Shown here one piece after another: positions 49,719 through 58,187 of a DNA stretch of 64,000 nt; positions within the stretch are counted from its first letter, which is position 1; every line of letters begins with the position of its first letter. The stretch is from contig CAJNDS010001968.1 of the NCBI GenBank assembly GCA_905221605.1, positions 663,422 through 727,421 on the forward strand, in the 5' to 3' direction. A program made the translations under genes and the position numbers. Source of the stretch: Symbiodinium natans. Lineage: Eukaryota > Sar > Dinophyceae > Suessiales > Symbiodiniaceae. Under the pieces are notes generated by a model. That model saw only the letters and a program-made list of their open reading frames with translations. It was not told where the DNA came from and ran no database searches.

Positions 49719-50126
49719 TTAGTTCAGTAAAAATTCTTCCCAATTATTTTCAATTTGAAGCTTAATACCGTGATATATTGCATTTGCATTATTAAAATTT
49801 TGGTCGTTTATCAAATGTTGTAATATTTCACACATAGCGAAGTGATTATAATGTAAAGTTCGTTGTGTTCCATTTTCAACTATATCAGAACCATTCTTTT
49901 TAATAAGCTCATCGTTTTCAATGTTTTCATAAATTTCTTTTAATTTATTATGATTATGTTTTCCGTATTCAGAGTTAATCATTAGATAATGAAGTTTAAG
50001 TTCCATATCGCCTCTTTGCTTCCATTTGTTAGCTTTCTCTAATAACATATTTTCAATAAAACCATAAGAAGGAAACGGGTTCTTCTTAATGAATGTCTTA
50101 ATTTTTTTGAGTGTTTTAGCGTCCAT
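49719..50126 (-). CDS. Protein of unknown function, 135 aa
   Basis: Starts MDAKTLKKIKTFIKKNPFPS and appears fully helical (KANKWKQRGDMELKLHYLMI; CEILQHLINDQNFNNANAIY). No motif was recognised. Its promoter box CTTAAAGACAAAACGCC is identical over 17 bases to that of the small gene at 32124-32372, near the other element end. Confidence 0.65.
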   Translation of the reverse strand: MDAKTLKKIKTFIKKNPFPSYGFIENMLLEKANKWKQRGDMELKLHYLMINSEYGKHNHNKLKEIYENIENDELIKKNGSDIVENGTQRTLHYNHFAMCEILQHLINDQNFNNANAIYHGIKLQIENNWEEFLLN

Positions 50127-50148
50127 TGCTAGGCTCTTAATAATATAA

Positions 50149-50166
50149 GGCGTTTTGTCTTTAAGT
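50149..50166 (-). promoter_or_regulatory. Putative early promoter motif
   Basis: ACTTAAAGACAAAACGCC on the minus strand; duplicates the box at 32391-32408. Confidence 0.7.
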
Positions 50167-50187
50167 CCTTTTGTCTTGGACGAAAGC

Positions 50188-50202
50188 GATTTAAAATGAA
50201 CA
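50188..50202 (+). promoter_or_regulatory. Putative early promoter motif (variant)
   Basis: GATTTAAAATGAACA, about 20-33 bases before the ATG at 50222; it has A where the consensus has G. Confidence 0.45.
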
Positions 50203-50221
50203 TTGAATTAAGAATGTAATA

Positions 50222-50443
50222 ATGGAAAACGTATCTTTATATGTGAAGCATCGCTGTGTGTTATGTGGTAAGGATATTGATAAATACAAATTTTTGTGTC
50301 GGCACCTGAATAGCAAAATACATAAGCAGAAGATGGAAGAACTAGAACGAGAAAGAGAAACTATGAAAGTTATGAATAAAACAGATAAATTGAAAGAGCT
50401 AGAAGAGAGATTGGAAAACATTATTGTTAGTTATAGGATTTAG
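50222..50443 (+). CDS. Small CxxC...H...H zinc-finger protein, 73 aa
   Basis: CVLCGKDIDKYKFLCRHLNSKIHKQK is one zinc finger, followed by a charged coiled coil ending VSYRI. The finger is of the same type as at the C-termini of the GIY-YIG and TIR proteins, so this may be a free-standing version. Function unknown. Confidence 0.6.
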   Translation: MENVSLYVKHRCVLCGKDIDKYKFLCRHLNSKIHKQKMEELERERETMKVMNKTDKLKELEERLENIIVSYRI

Positions 50444-50460
50444 AGGGTTAGACGAAAAGG

Positions 50461-50478
50461 GTTTAAAGAAAAGAGGAC
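50461..50478 (+). promoter_or_regulatory. Putative early promoter motif
   Basis: GTTTAAAGAAAAGAGGAC, followed by ATATAATATTAAG as in the mirrored gene near the left TIR. Confidence 0.65.
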
Positions 50479-50493
50479 ATATAATATTAAGAG

Positions 50494-50772
50494 ATGACCG
50501 AGGAAAAACAAAGATGTGCCAGATGTAAAGTTGCGCGAGATAAGAATGAGTTCAGGGATGAAAACAAATATTGTAATAAATGTGTGGAAGGACAAAGAAG
50601 ATACAGAGAAAGGAACAAAGACAAAATCAAGGAAGCAAAACAACAATATAGACTGCTTAATGAATACTGCGAGGTATGCAATTGCACTGTGAGGAAAAAT
50701 CATCTTTCGGAACATTTGAAGACGAAGAAGCATATTCTGAATATTGAGAGGTGCTTGGGAAATCTAAATTAG
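50494..50772 (+). CDS. Zinc-finger protein next to right TIR, 92 aa
   Basis: Starts MTEEKQRCARCKVARDKNEF. CARC and CNKC pairs are followed by a basic RYRERNKDKIKEAKQQYR helix and a CEVCNCTVRKNHLSEHLKTKKH finger. It is a shorter paralogue of the TIR protein and of 30896-31315. Its stop codon overlaps the inner TIR edge by four bases. The leader (TTTAAAGA-AAG-GACATATAATATTAAG) is nearly the same as that of 30896-31315. Confidence 0.8.
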   Translation: MTEEKQRCARCKVARDKNEFRDENKYCNKCVEGQRRYRERNKDKIKEAKQQYRLLNEYCEVCNCTVRKNHLSEHLKTKKHILNIERCLGNLN

Positions 50773-50933
50773 TTTTCATAATGCTTAATTATGAAAATTA
50801 AATAAGGTTCACGCCTAGGTTCGCGGAGATGGGGTTTGGGGGAGTTGGGGGGTTAGGAGCTTTGGTAGGTGGGGGGTTTGGGTTGATAGGAGAATTGGTA
50901 AGAATGGTTGGTTGGGCTTTTGGAAGTTTTTGT

Positions 50934-50946
50934 CTTAAAGAGAAGG
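50934..50946 (+). promoter_or_regulatory. Putative early promoter motif (TIR gene, right)
   Basis: CTTAAAGAGAAGG, 14 bases before the ATG at 50961. Confidence 0.65.
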
Positions 50947-50960
50947 TAGTATTATTAGGT

Positions 50961-51362
50961 ATGGCGACTTCTAGAAAATGTTGTATGCGATGTAAGAGGA
51001 GGCGAGCAGATGAGTTTTTTGAAGCGGAGGCGGAGATTTGTAGAGTGTGTGCAAATGAACTGGCACCTAGGAAAAATTGTTCTAGTTGTCGGAGGAATAG
51101 GAGGGTTGAGGAATTTGATGAAGGTTATATGTCGTGTAGGCGGTGTATAGAAAATATGAAGTTGTATAGGGAAATGAATAAGGAGAAACGGATGGAGCAG
51201 AATAAAGATTATCGTGAGAGGCACAGGGAAGAGAAAATATTGTATAATTCTTTGGTGGTTCACTGTGATGTTTGTGATTGCGAGGTTCGGAAATGTAACC
51301 TTGCGAAACATAAGAAAACGAATAAGCATATGGAGAAAATGAGAATGCAGGAGGCGGATTAG
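50961..51362 (+). CDS. TIR-encoded zinc-finger protein, right copy
   Basis: The same 133-residue protein as 30302-30703, with one substitution (Val to Ala in ICRVCANEL) and one silent change. It has three Cys-rich modules and a C-terminal CDVCDC...H...H finger. Duplication inside the inverted repeats means each element carries two copies pointing outward. An upstream in-frame ATG at 50829 was rejected because the promoter box lies after it. Confidence 0.8.
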   Translation: MATSRKCCMRCKRRRADEFFEAEAEICRVCANELAPRKNCSSCRRNRRVEEFDEGYMSCRRCIENMKLYREMNKEKRMEQNKDYRERHREEKILYNSLVVHCDVCDCEVRKCNLAKHKKTNKHMEKMRMQEAD

Positions 51363-51451
51363 TTCATATTATGATGTTTATAATATGAATTAATTTTTTG
51401 GCGGGATTTTTGAGGAGGACGGGTGAACCATACGCGTCAGAGAGTCTAGCT

Positions 51452-51456
51452 CTAGG
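51452..51456. other. Target-site duplication, right copy (CTAGG)
   Basis: Matches the left CTAGG exactly and abuts the last base of the right terminal repeat. The host sequence resumes with GCCCC and reaches a TPR-like exon 28 bases later. Confidence 0.85.
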
Positions 51457-51484
51457 GCCCCCTAAAGCCCCCTGAAATTGAAAG

Positions 51485-51523
51485 GAAGCCGAGGAGCTCC
51501 TGCGGCTGGCCATCAAGCAGAAG
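51485..51523 (+). CDS. TPR-like microexon just right of the PLV, 13 codons
   Basis: EAEELLRLAIKQK is a TPR helix B. It follows AAAG (acceptor) and is followed by GTAGGG (donor). It starts 33 bases after the PLV end, so the element would sit in the intron before it. Confidence 0.55.
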
Positions 51524-51539
51524 GTAGGGGCCCTTAGGG

Positions 51540-51722
51540 TTTAGTTTAGGGTTTAGGGTTTAGGGTTTAGGGTTTAGGGTTTAGGGTTTAGGGTTTAGGG
51601 TTTAGGGTTTAGGGTTTCGGGTTTCGGGTTTGGGGTTTGGGGCTTGGGGTTTGGGGTTTAGGGTTTAGGGTGTAGGGTGTAGGGTTTAGGGTGTAGGGTT
51701 TAGGGTTTAGGGTTTGGGGTTG
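51540..51722 (+). repeat. Telomeric array right of the PLV
   Basis: Ten pure heptamers then GGGTTTCGG, GGGTTTGGG and GGGTGTAGG variants; it lies in the presumed intron after the 51485-51523 exon. Confidence 0.9.
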
Positions 51723-51924
51723 TTGAGGTTCAGGGTTTCGGGTTTCTACAGCCTTGAACCAAAGAATCCACTCAGATCCGGCTGAGGCGCTTCGGGTTTA
51801 GGGCTTAGGGCTTAGGTCTTAGGTCTCAGCTTCGTAGCCCGAAGCTTCAAAAGAAAAACAGCCCGAAGACTCTGCACGGCTGCAGGCAACATCGTTCTAG
51901 GAACCCTCGTTGTTTAGAGTCATG

Positions 51925-52023
51925 GGTTTTGGGTCCACTTGTACCCTTTTACCCTCTCATCAGCAGCAAAGAAGGCTTAAACCCTAAACCCTTAAGACTT
52001 AGAGTATGGCTACTGGGCTACCT
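51925..52023 (+). mobile_element. Family 1 MITE, eroded left end
   Basis: GGGTCCACTTGTACCCTTTTACCC near the left and ATGGCTACTGGGCTACC at the right. CCCTAAACCC units lie inside. Confidence 0.55.
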
Positions 52024-52191
52024 AAGCCCGCAACATCAGCCTGTGCGTGTCCGATCCGAAGCCCCAAATCCTCGATCCTCAACCCCCAAACCGCCCTAAA
52101 CCCTAAACCCTAAACCCCAAACCCTAAACCCTAAACCCCAAACCCCAAACCCCAAACCCTAAACCCTAAACCCTAAACCCTACCCCCGCAG

Positions 52192-52270
52192 GAAGAGGAC
52201 GAGGAGGGATCGTACTCTGCTCGGCACTATCGAGACCTGGGCTCGGCGATTTTCCTGCAAGGCCCGGGGG
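52192..52270 (+). CDS. TPR-like exon
   Basis: From CCGCAG the frame reads EEDEEGSYSARHYRDLGSAI then FLQGPG, up to a GTCTGG donor. ARHYRDLGSAIFLQG fits TPR helix A, and the start phase agrees with the preceding microexon. Confidence 0.55.
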
Positions 52271-52359
52271 GTCTGGTTTGAAGTACCCTGGTTTAGGGTT
52301 TAGGGTTTAGGGTTTAGGGTTTAGGGTTTCGGGTTTCGGGTTTAGGGTTTAGGGTTTAG

Positions 52360-52440
52360 GGGTACGTAGAAGTAGGGTTATAAGTACCCTGAAGACCCTA
52401 CTTTTAACCCTACTCATGAGTACCCGTGAACCTTCAAGCA
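52360..52440. mobile_element. Family 5 inverted-repeat element
   Basis: GAAGTAGGGTTATAAGTACCC and ACCCTACTCATGAGTACCC with GAACCTTCAAGC at the right; the left end is replaced by telomeric repeat. Confidence 0.55.
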
Positions 52441-52899
52441 GGACCCTTTTTCGTTCTAGTTCTCAGTAGGGAAGTACGGAATTCGCCATGCTCGATGCAC
52501 AAAGGTTTGGCGGTTTAGGGCTTGTAGCCACTGAGCACTCACGTGAGGGTTGGTGCTTCAGCTGTTCTGGGCTGGGCGGCCCCAAGCCTTAGAGGGTTTA
52601 GGGTTTCGGGTAGGGTTTAGGGTTTGGTGCCCGAAGCCCTCAAACCCTAAACCCAAAATCTCTAGACCCAACAAGCGAAGCCCTTGAACCTGAACCCTGC
52701 GCACTTAGCCTCAAACCCTGATTAGGCTTTATGAGCTCTAAACCTCTAAACTCTAAAGCACAAACCTCACACCCTGATCGTTAAGCCTCTAACCCCCAAA
52801 GCCCGAAATCTCTAGACTTAGTTCGCAGTGAGTCAGCTGTATCCATAGGATTCACACTGACCGGGGAGGGAGTGGAGGGGGCTGTCATCGTCCTTTCAG

Positions 52900-53020
52900 G
52901 CGTTGTGCAATGCTCAAGACGTGGTACATACCGCTACGGCCGCAGATTTCACACATGGGCCCGGCCGCTTCAGTGCCATCTCGAGATCGGCTATGATGGC
53001 ATGCCTGAGTGTTGGGCCTC
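52900..53020 (+). CDS. Exon-like island near the end of the TPR gene
   Basis: Starts after CCTTTCAG and is open in two frames (one ALCNAQDVVHTATAADFTHG..., one ...LQCHLEIGYDGMPECWASP), so the correct frame is undecided. Confidence 0.4.
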
Positions 53021-53026
53021 CCCTAA

Positions 53027-53083
53027 ACCCTAAACCCTAAACCCTAAACCCTAAACCCTAAACCCTAAACCCTAAACCCTAAA
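53027..53083 (-). repeat. Telomeric array (CCCTAAA)
   Basis: About eight heptamers between two exon-like islands near the end of the TPR gene. Confidence 0.95.
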
Positions 53084-53092
53084 CTGCCGCAG

Positions 53093-53185
53093 AATGACAG
53101 TTGGATGGCGGAGGACTCGCCAGAGTCCACTGTCTCGTCATTGGATGACGAGGACCCAAGTGGCGCCGACTTGCCTCCGCTATGA
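53093..53185 (+). CDS. Terminal exon of the TPR-type gene
   Basis: After GCCGCAG the frame reads NDSWMAEDSPESTVSSLDDE then DPSGADLPPL and a TGA stop. The acidic, Ser-rich composition is typical of a protein C-terminus. No TPR-like island is evident between here and 55.3 kb on this strand. Confidence 0.5.
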   Translation, partial: NDSWMAEDSPESTVSSLDDEDPSGADLPPL

Positions 53186-53339
53186 ACGGCTGAGCCTTGA
53201 ACCCTAAAGGCTAAAGCCTAAACCCTAAACCCTTTTCCCTAAACCCTAAACCCTAAAGGCTAAAGCCTAAACCCCTAAACCCCTAAACCCCTAAGCCCTA
53301 CGCACTTTACTGACCCCGAAAGTTTATATAGCCCAAAAC

Positions 53340-53520
53340 CTCCAAAAGCCCTAACCCCTGAACTGTAGGCCCCTGCGTCTAGACCGTACAAGCCAAGCCC
53401 TTAGCCCTGAAGTCTATAAGGCCTAAACCTCCAAACCTAAACTCCAAGCCCCTACGTACAAGCCAAGCCCTTAGCCCTGAAGTCTATACGGCCTAAACCT
53501 CCAATCTTAAACTTCAAGCC
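53340..53520. repeat. Tandem duplication, about 65-bp unit
   Basis: CGTACAAGCCAAGCCCTTAG...CTGAAGTCTATA with GGCCTAAACCTCCAA is repeated at 53387-53452 and 53455-53515. Confidence 0.7.
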
Positions 53521-53704
53521 CCTTAACCCTGCGCTTTAAGCCCCTAATGCCCAAAATTTCAGGCCTAGCGGCACGGGCCGGCCCCCGCCCCCCAAAGCAC
53601 GAAACCTTGAACCTTGGCACTGTCTTCTCTTTCCCGTGTCTTTGTCCTCTCCTTCTCTCTGTCTCTCTTTCTCCTGCCTTCGCCCCCCCTCCCTCCCCCC
53701 CCCT

Positions 53705-53741
53705 CCCCCCCCGCGCGCGCGCGCGCGCGCGCGCGCGCGCA
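53705..53741. repeat. (CG)n microsatellite
   Basis: About 14 CG dinucleotides after a poly-C-rich pyrimidine tract. Confidence 0.95.
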
Positions 53742-53988
53742 CCCGCATCAGGAGCATCAGTGGGGTTGGTTTGGGGGCCTTAAAAGCATTCTATGCATGC
53801 GTTTTGCCTTCGAAAAACCTTCAGAAAACGCTGTAAACACGTGTTTTTGGGCTTGGGAAGCCTTTTGGGACCCAGGAAAGGGAGCATCATGAGCATCAGC
53901 GGCCTCCCCCAGGCCATCCAAAACCCCCTTAAACACGCCGATTGTATGTGCTTGAACGCTTGCGTGCCCACGAAACCCCCAAAAGCAA

Positions 53989-54020
53989 GACCCCGAATGC
54001 CCTTAAGGGCATTCGGGGTC
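53989..54020. repeat. 32-bp perfect palindrome in a larger imperfect one
   Basis: GACCCCGAATGCCCTT is followed at once by its exact complement. Outside it, pairing continues with mismatches for over 50 bases on each side. Confidence 0.9.
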
Positions 54021-54903
54021 CTGCTGTTCGGGTGTTTTGTAGGCACGAAGCCGTTCGAGCGCGTAAAATGAGCGATTTTAGGGGCGTTTTTACGTGGACC
54101 CACAAAACACTCGGTATTTACGAGGTTTTCTGCTGTTGGAACACCCCCCCAAACCGAGCATCATGAGCATCAGCTGGGTCTCTGGGCCGTGGGCCCGGAC
54201 CCCCCCACGAAGCCCAAGAGAAGCGATGGCTCGATGATGCGCCCGGACCCCGCGCATCAGCAGCATCAGCAGACCCCCCCCCGGACGTGGGTTTCGATGA
54301 TGCGCACTTTGGGGGCGGGTCAAGGGCAACAGGGGTGGGGGTCGGAGGCACGCGTGAAAAACCTCATAAAAACACGGTATTTACGGTGATTTCAGCGTTT
54401 TTCAGCGTTTTTTATTGCCTTGGGCCCGCGGGCCAGGGCTGCTGATGCTCATGATGCTCGCCTGGTTTTGGGCTTCCGGTACCCCCCCCAAACCTTGAAA
54501 AACGTGGTTTCGGCCTGGCGCGCGCCCCATGTGAAAAGCTAGGGCCGATGATGCGCGCCCGTGAGGGTTTAATGGGGTGCTGCGGGTGTTTTGTGGCCTC
54601 GGTTTTTCGTAAAAACCCATGGTTTTTACGAGGTTTTCGTGCTTTTCGCACCACCGCGTGTTGCGTCCCCTTGGATGCCGTTTTGGAGGCCTCCCGAAGG
54701 GCCCCGCGCGAATTTGAAGCAATTTTGGGCGGGGTCGGCGGCTCGGGCGCTCGCCCCTTAAAGCTAGCGCTTTAGTGCGACGCGGGCTCCGCCCTGGACC
54801 ACGGGCGGCGCGGGGGCCGGATTTAAGAGCCTCCGGCTCAAGCCGCCGACCCCGCTGGAGCATAGTTGAGAGGTCTAAACCGGCTCGCATGGTTCGAAGA
54901 TCA

Positions 54904-55062
54904 TCGGGGGTGGGGGTGGGGGGGGGGTGGGGGGGGGGGGTGTGGGGTGGGGGGTGGGGTGGTGGGGGGGGGGTGGTGGGGGGGGGGGGGGGGGGGGCGG
55001 GTGGGGGGGGGGGTGGGGGTGGGGGGGGGGGGAGGGGTGGGGGGGGGTGGTGGGGGGGCGGT
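54904..55062 (+). repeat. G-rich low-complexity tract
   Basis: About 160 bases composed almost only of G with scattered T, A or C; strong G-quadruplex potential and likely assembly uncertainty. Confidence 0.9.
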
Positions 55063-55304
55063 GGCTGCCCCTGTGCTGAACCGCCTGTTTACGCTCTGGT
55101 GGCGGTCCTCCACGAAAAAATTGTCCCCGACCCCCCCCCCCCCCCCCCCCCGGTTTTTTTGGGAGGGAAAGAGCCCAAACCCATCCAACACGCCGCCAGG
55201 GTCGGCCTCAAAACCCTAAACCCCAAACCCCGCTTGAACCCCAACCCAAAACCCTAAGCCCTAAGCCCTAAGCCCTAAACCCTAAACCCTAAACGTTATC
55301 CTGG

Positions 55305-55399
55305 TACAGCCCTGGAGTGCAAGGCCGTGAAGAGGAGGCGCGCGAGACCTGGCGCGGGATCATGCAGCGACTGGTGGCGGAGCCTTCGCTGGGCAGACC
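55305..55399 (+). CDS. Exon-like island, helical
   Basis: Reads VQGREEEARETWRGIMQRLV then AEPSLGR between telomeric tracts. TPR-like or coiled; possibly a gene distinct from the one ending at 53185. Confidence 0.35.
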
Positions 55400-55451
55400 C
55401 TAAACCCTAAACCCTAAGCCCTAAACCCTAAACCCTAAACCCTAAACCCTG

Positions 55452-55612
55452 TACGGATTCATGTCGAACGGTATTAAGGTTGATGGGACAGTTGCTTTTG
55501 CTGATGGGTGCATGGTCCCGGAGTGCATAATGGCACGCACCGAATCTGATTCTCAAGCCAAGGGGTGGAGAAGAGTTCGGGGCTTTTGGCGGCGCTCGCT
55601 GCTGCAAACCCT
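55452..55612 (+). CDS. Exon-like island, 53 open codons
   Basis: Reads YGFMSNGIKVDGTVAFADGC and onward to RGFWRRSLLQ, flanked by CCCTAAA tracts. No family recognised. Confidence 0.4.
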
Positions 55613-55753
55613 AAACCCTAATCCCTAGCTTAAATCCCGGTGCTGTGGCTGGGCTGGGCTGGACCGGGCCTGGCCTGGCCTGGCCTGGCCTGTAACCCTA
55701 AACCCTAAACCCTAAACCCTAAACCCTGGGAGAGAATATTGATCTCGAGCCAA

Positions 55754-55828
55754 GGATGGCATGTCTTTGGTCCACTTCAACACGAACTTCGGGAAGAAGG
55801 AGGGCAAGTACCAGGCGGCTCAATAGGT
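55754..55828 (+). CDS. Exon-like island
   Basis: Reads AKDGMSLVHFNTNFGKKEGK then YQAAQ and a stop. The last 13 bases before the stop are duplicated around a telomeric-like insertion, which may have created this stop. Confidence 0.4.
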
Positions 55829-55973
55829 TTTTAGGGTTTTGGGTTTAGGGTTCAGGGTTTAGGGTTTAGGGTTTAGGCTTAGGGTCAATAGGTTTTAGGG
55901 TTTAAAGTTTCGGGGGCAAGAGGTTTGGGGGTTCAGAGTTTAGGGTTTAGGGTTGAGTACCCAGGCGGCTCAA
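55811..55973 (+). repeat. Telomeric-like insertion flanked by 13-bp direct repeats
   Basis: CCAGGCGGCTCAA at 55811-55823 and 55961-55973 brackets about 137 bases of degenerate TTTAGGG repeat; both copies are preceded by AGTA(C). The left copy ends an exon-like island. A second nested repeat, TCAATAGGTTTT, lies inside. Confidence 0.75.
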
Positions 55974-56545
55974 GATTCTTGGGGAGGCTTAGGGTTCAAG
56001 GGGTCCGCGGATTTAGAGGTTGAGGCTGGGTGGTGGGTGGCTGGGGTTTGAGCGCTTAGATTTGCTTTTGGGGGGTTTTGCTGCTGCTGATTGTTGTCTG
56101 ATGTGCAGGGCCCTGGGATGGTTTTGGGGGTTCGTGTCGGGTGTTTCGGGAGGTTTCAGGCCTCTGGATTCACCCTTAATCCCCAAAACCCTTAACCCTG
56201 AAAACCCCAAACCCTAAGCCTCAGACTCTGGCCCGGAAACCGTAAGGGTTTAGGGTTTAGGGTTTATGGTTTAGTGGCCCCAAAGGTCTGACACTTTCTG
56301 CCATCGACCATAGGAAAAAGCTCTAAAGAACTGTGAGCTGGGAATCATGAAAATTGCCCCCTCCCCCCCCCCCCCCCCCCCCCCCGCCCGCCCCAAATCT
56401 TACCCAAAATTTCTTTCGGGTTTAGATATCCCTCGGACCCTAAACCGTAAACCCCAAGCGCGTAAAGCCTATATTGGGGGGGGGTTCCATGATTCCCCAG
56501 CCCTGAACCCTAAACCCTGAACCCTAAACTCTAAACCCTAAACGC

Positions 56546-56638
56546 TCTAGAGCGCGAGGCGAGATTGAAGTGGGAGGCCGAGGAGTTTGAGGAGCACTGT
56601 GGGTCACTGGACGAGGCAAGGTTTGCATCGGGCTACCC
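56546..56638 (+). CDS. Exon-like island, helical
   Basis: Reads LEREARLKWEAEEFEEHCGS then LDEARFASGY between telomeric tracts. Confidence 0.4.
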
Positions 56639-58084
56639 TAAACCCTAAGCTTCAACCTAAACCCCATTTTGTATTGATTTAATAACAGCCCGAATGTTGA
56701 GCGACTAAAGCGCCAGGACCCAAAAAGGCCTTGGGGTCTGAGGGTTTAGGGTGTAGGGCTTGGGGGTCGAGAGGCCTTCTCAAGAATACCCTAAACCCTA
56801 AACCCTAAACGCAATCCCTGAATCCCGACATCTCATTGGTTCCCCCGCTACCCCCCCCCCCCTAGGTTCCCCCCATAGTTAAGGATAATTAAGCCTCATT
56901 AAGGTCGTTTAAGGGGGGAACCTATAAGGGGGAGGTGGGGGCGGGGGTAGTATAGAGGGGGGTAGTAGGCAAGCCCCTGAACATCTCTTGCTTAACAAAA
57001 ATGCCTATAAGCCCTAAACCTATACCGCCTCGGCTCCCCAATCCCCCAGAGTCTTGTTCGGGGTTTAAAGGGTTGAGGGTTTAAAGGGTTCAGGGTTGAA
57101 TGGGGAATACGTAGTCCTTCAAAGCGCCTGGGCTGTTGGCCCTAAGCCCTAATCTCGGGACCCTAAACCCTAAAGGTACGTGAAGATTTGGCCTCATTTG
57201 GGTTACGTGAAGATTTTGGCAGCGGAGTTCTGGATTTTTTGTTTTCAACATTTGCGGTTGCGGACGCCGTGAATGGAGAGATCGACGTTGGGGTCTACGG
57301 CTGCCTGTTTCGATTTAGAACCTTACAACCCTGCACCCTTCAGGCTAAAGGAGCCCTGTGCCTAAGGGCGCACGTGGCTGTGAAGTCTCATCGTAGGTAT
57401 TTGGGCTTTGTGTCTTCAACAGTCTTGTGATCGGGCAATGGCCATGGCAACTCGACAGCCAACATGGTCTTTTGCCAGATAGAAGCACAAGGAGTCCGAA
57501 GCTTCCCGCGCAGAAACTCCCACTGCACCCCAAACCCTGCACACCCTTATACCCTACAATTGAACCATACCCCATCCCCGCCCCATGTTAAAAGCAAAAG
57601 CTTAAGCCCTAAAGCCTATAAACCCCTGTACCTTCATGTATCATAACCTCAAACCCTATAAACCCTGAACCCTAACCCCCCCCCCCCCCTCCAGTCCTTC
57701 GCACGCCCCTTGTGGCGGAGGCACTTTCAGAGCCACTGCTTACGATGGTGCGCTGCGGCCCTAGAGCACGACTCCTTGCGGGTTTAGCGTTTAGGGGCTT
57801 GGTGTGTGTGTTTTTTTTTTTTTTTGTGTTTTTGTTTGTTGTTTCTTTGTGTGTTTTGTTGTCTCTTTCGTTTGGTTTTGAATTTGGGGCTCGGGGTTTT
57901 CGTTTCAGGGTTGCAGGCCACGCATGCGCATCTAGCTTGGCACCCCACATCGCCGCCGGGCTGCTGAGGATTGACCTTGGGATGTGCCCCCCTTATGCGA
58001 ACAGTCCTGAATCGGGTTTAGGGTTTGGGGTTTAGGGTCTAGGGTCTAGGGTCTAGGGTCTAGGGTTTACGGTTTAGGGTTTAG

Positions 58085-58187
58085 GGGGTATGTTTCCCCC
58101 CTATACTGTAACAGTCCTTAATCGGGTATGCTCGGGGATACTACAAATCCCTTTTAAGGACGATTAGTATAAGGAGGAATATCCCAA
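58085..58187. mobile_element. Family 3 foldback element
   Basis: Left TGTTTCCCCCCTATACTGTA and AGTCCTTAATCGGG; right AAGGACGATTAGTATAAGGAG, diverged. A half copy lies just before it at 57976-58015. Confidence 0.65.

Larger units (their letters stand above)
30213..51451. mobile_element. Integrated polinton-like virus (PLV/Maverick-type), complete
   Basis: A 21.2-kb AT-rich block sits abruptly inside telomere-repeat-rich host DNA. It has 683-bp terminal inverted repeats, starts with AG and ends with CT as described for Polintons, and is flanked by CTAGG on both sides. It carries the diagnostic gene set: DDE integrase, major capsid protein, penton protein, packaging ATPase, plus a large replication protein, fibre, lipase-like protein and GIY-YIG nucleases. 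No cysteine maturation protease was recognised as a separate gene. All core genes are open; only one GIY-YIG gene is frameshifted. The TIR copies differ at two positions that I found by eye, which suggests recent insertion or gene conversion. Assignment to the PLV group rests on recognised protein motifs, not a search. Confidence 0.95.
50769..51451 (-). repeat. PLV terminal inverted repeat, right
   Basis: Inverted copy of 30213-30895, ending GTCTAGCT. Its inner edge overlaps the stop codon of the zinc-finger gene 50494-50772, so that gene was cut flush to the repeat boundary, as on the left side. Confidence 0.95.
53560..55080. other. GC-rich, telomere-free segment with GCATCATGAGCATCAG motifs
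   Basis: No TTTAGGG unit is seen in about 1.5 kb. The motif GAGCATCATGAGCATCAG or variants occurs at about 53745, 53883, 54157, 54245 and, inverted, 54437. A large imperfect palindrome is centred at 54004. GATGATGCGC recurs three times. The ORFs here are GC-driven and not convincing. Confidence 0.7.

Noticed and set aside
53536-53892. Arg/Ala-rich ORFs across the CG microsatellite
   Set aside because: Explained by (CG)n and poly-pyrimidine sequence.
54775-55257. Gly-rich 160-aa ORF and its Pro-rich antisense partner
   Set aside because: Produced by the G-rich low-complexity tract.
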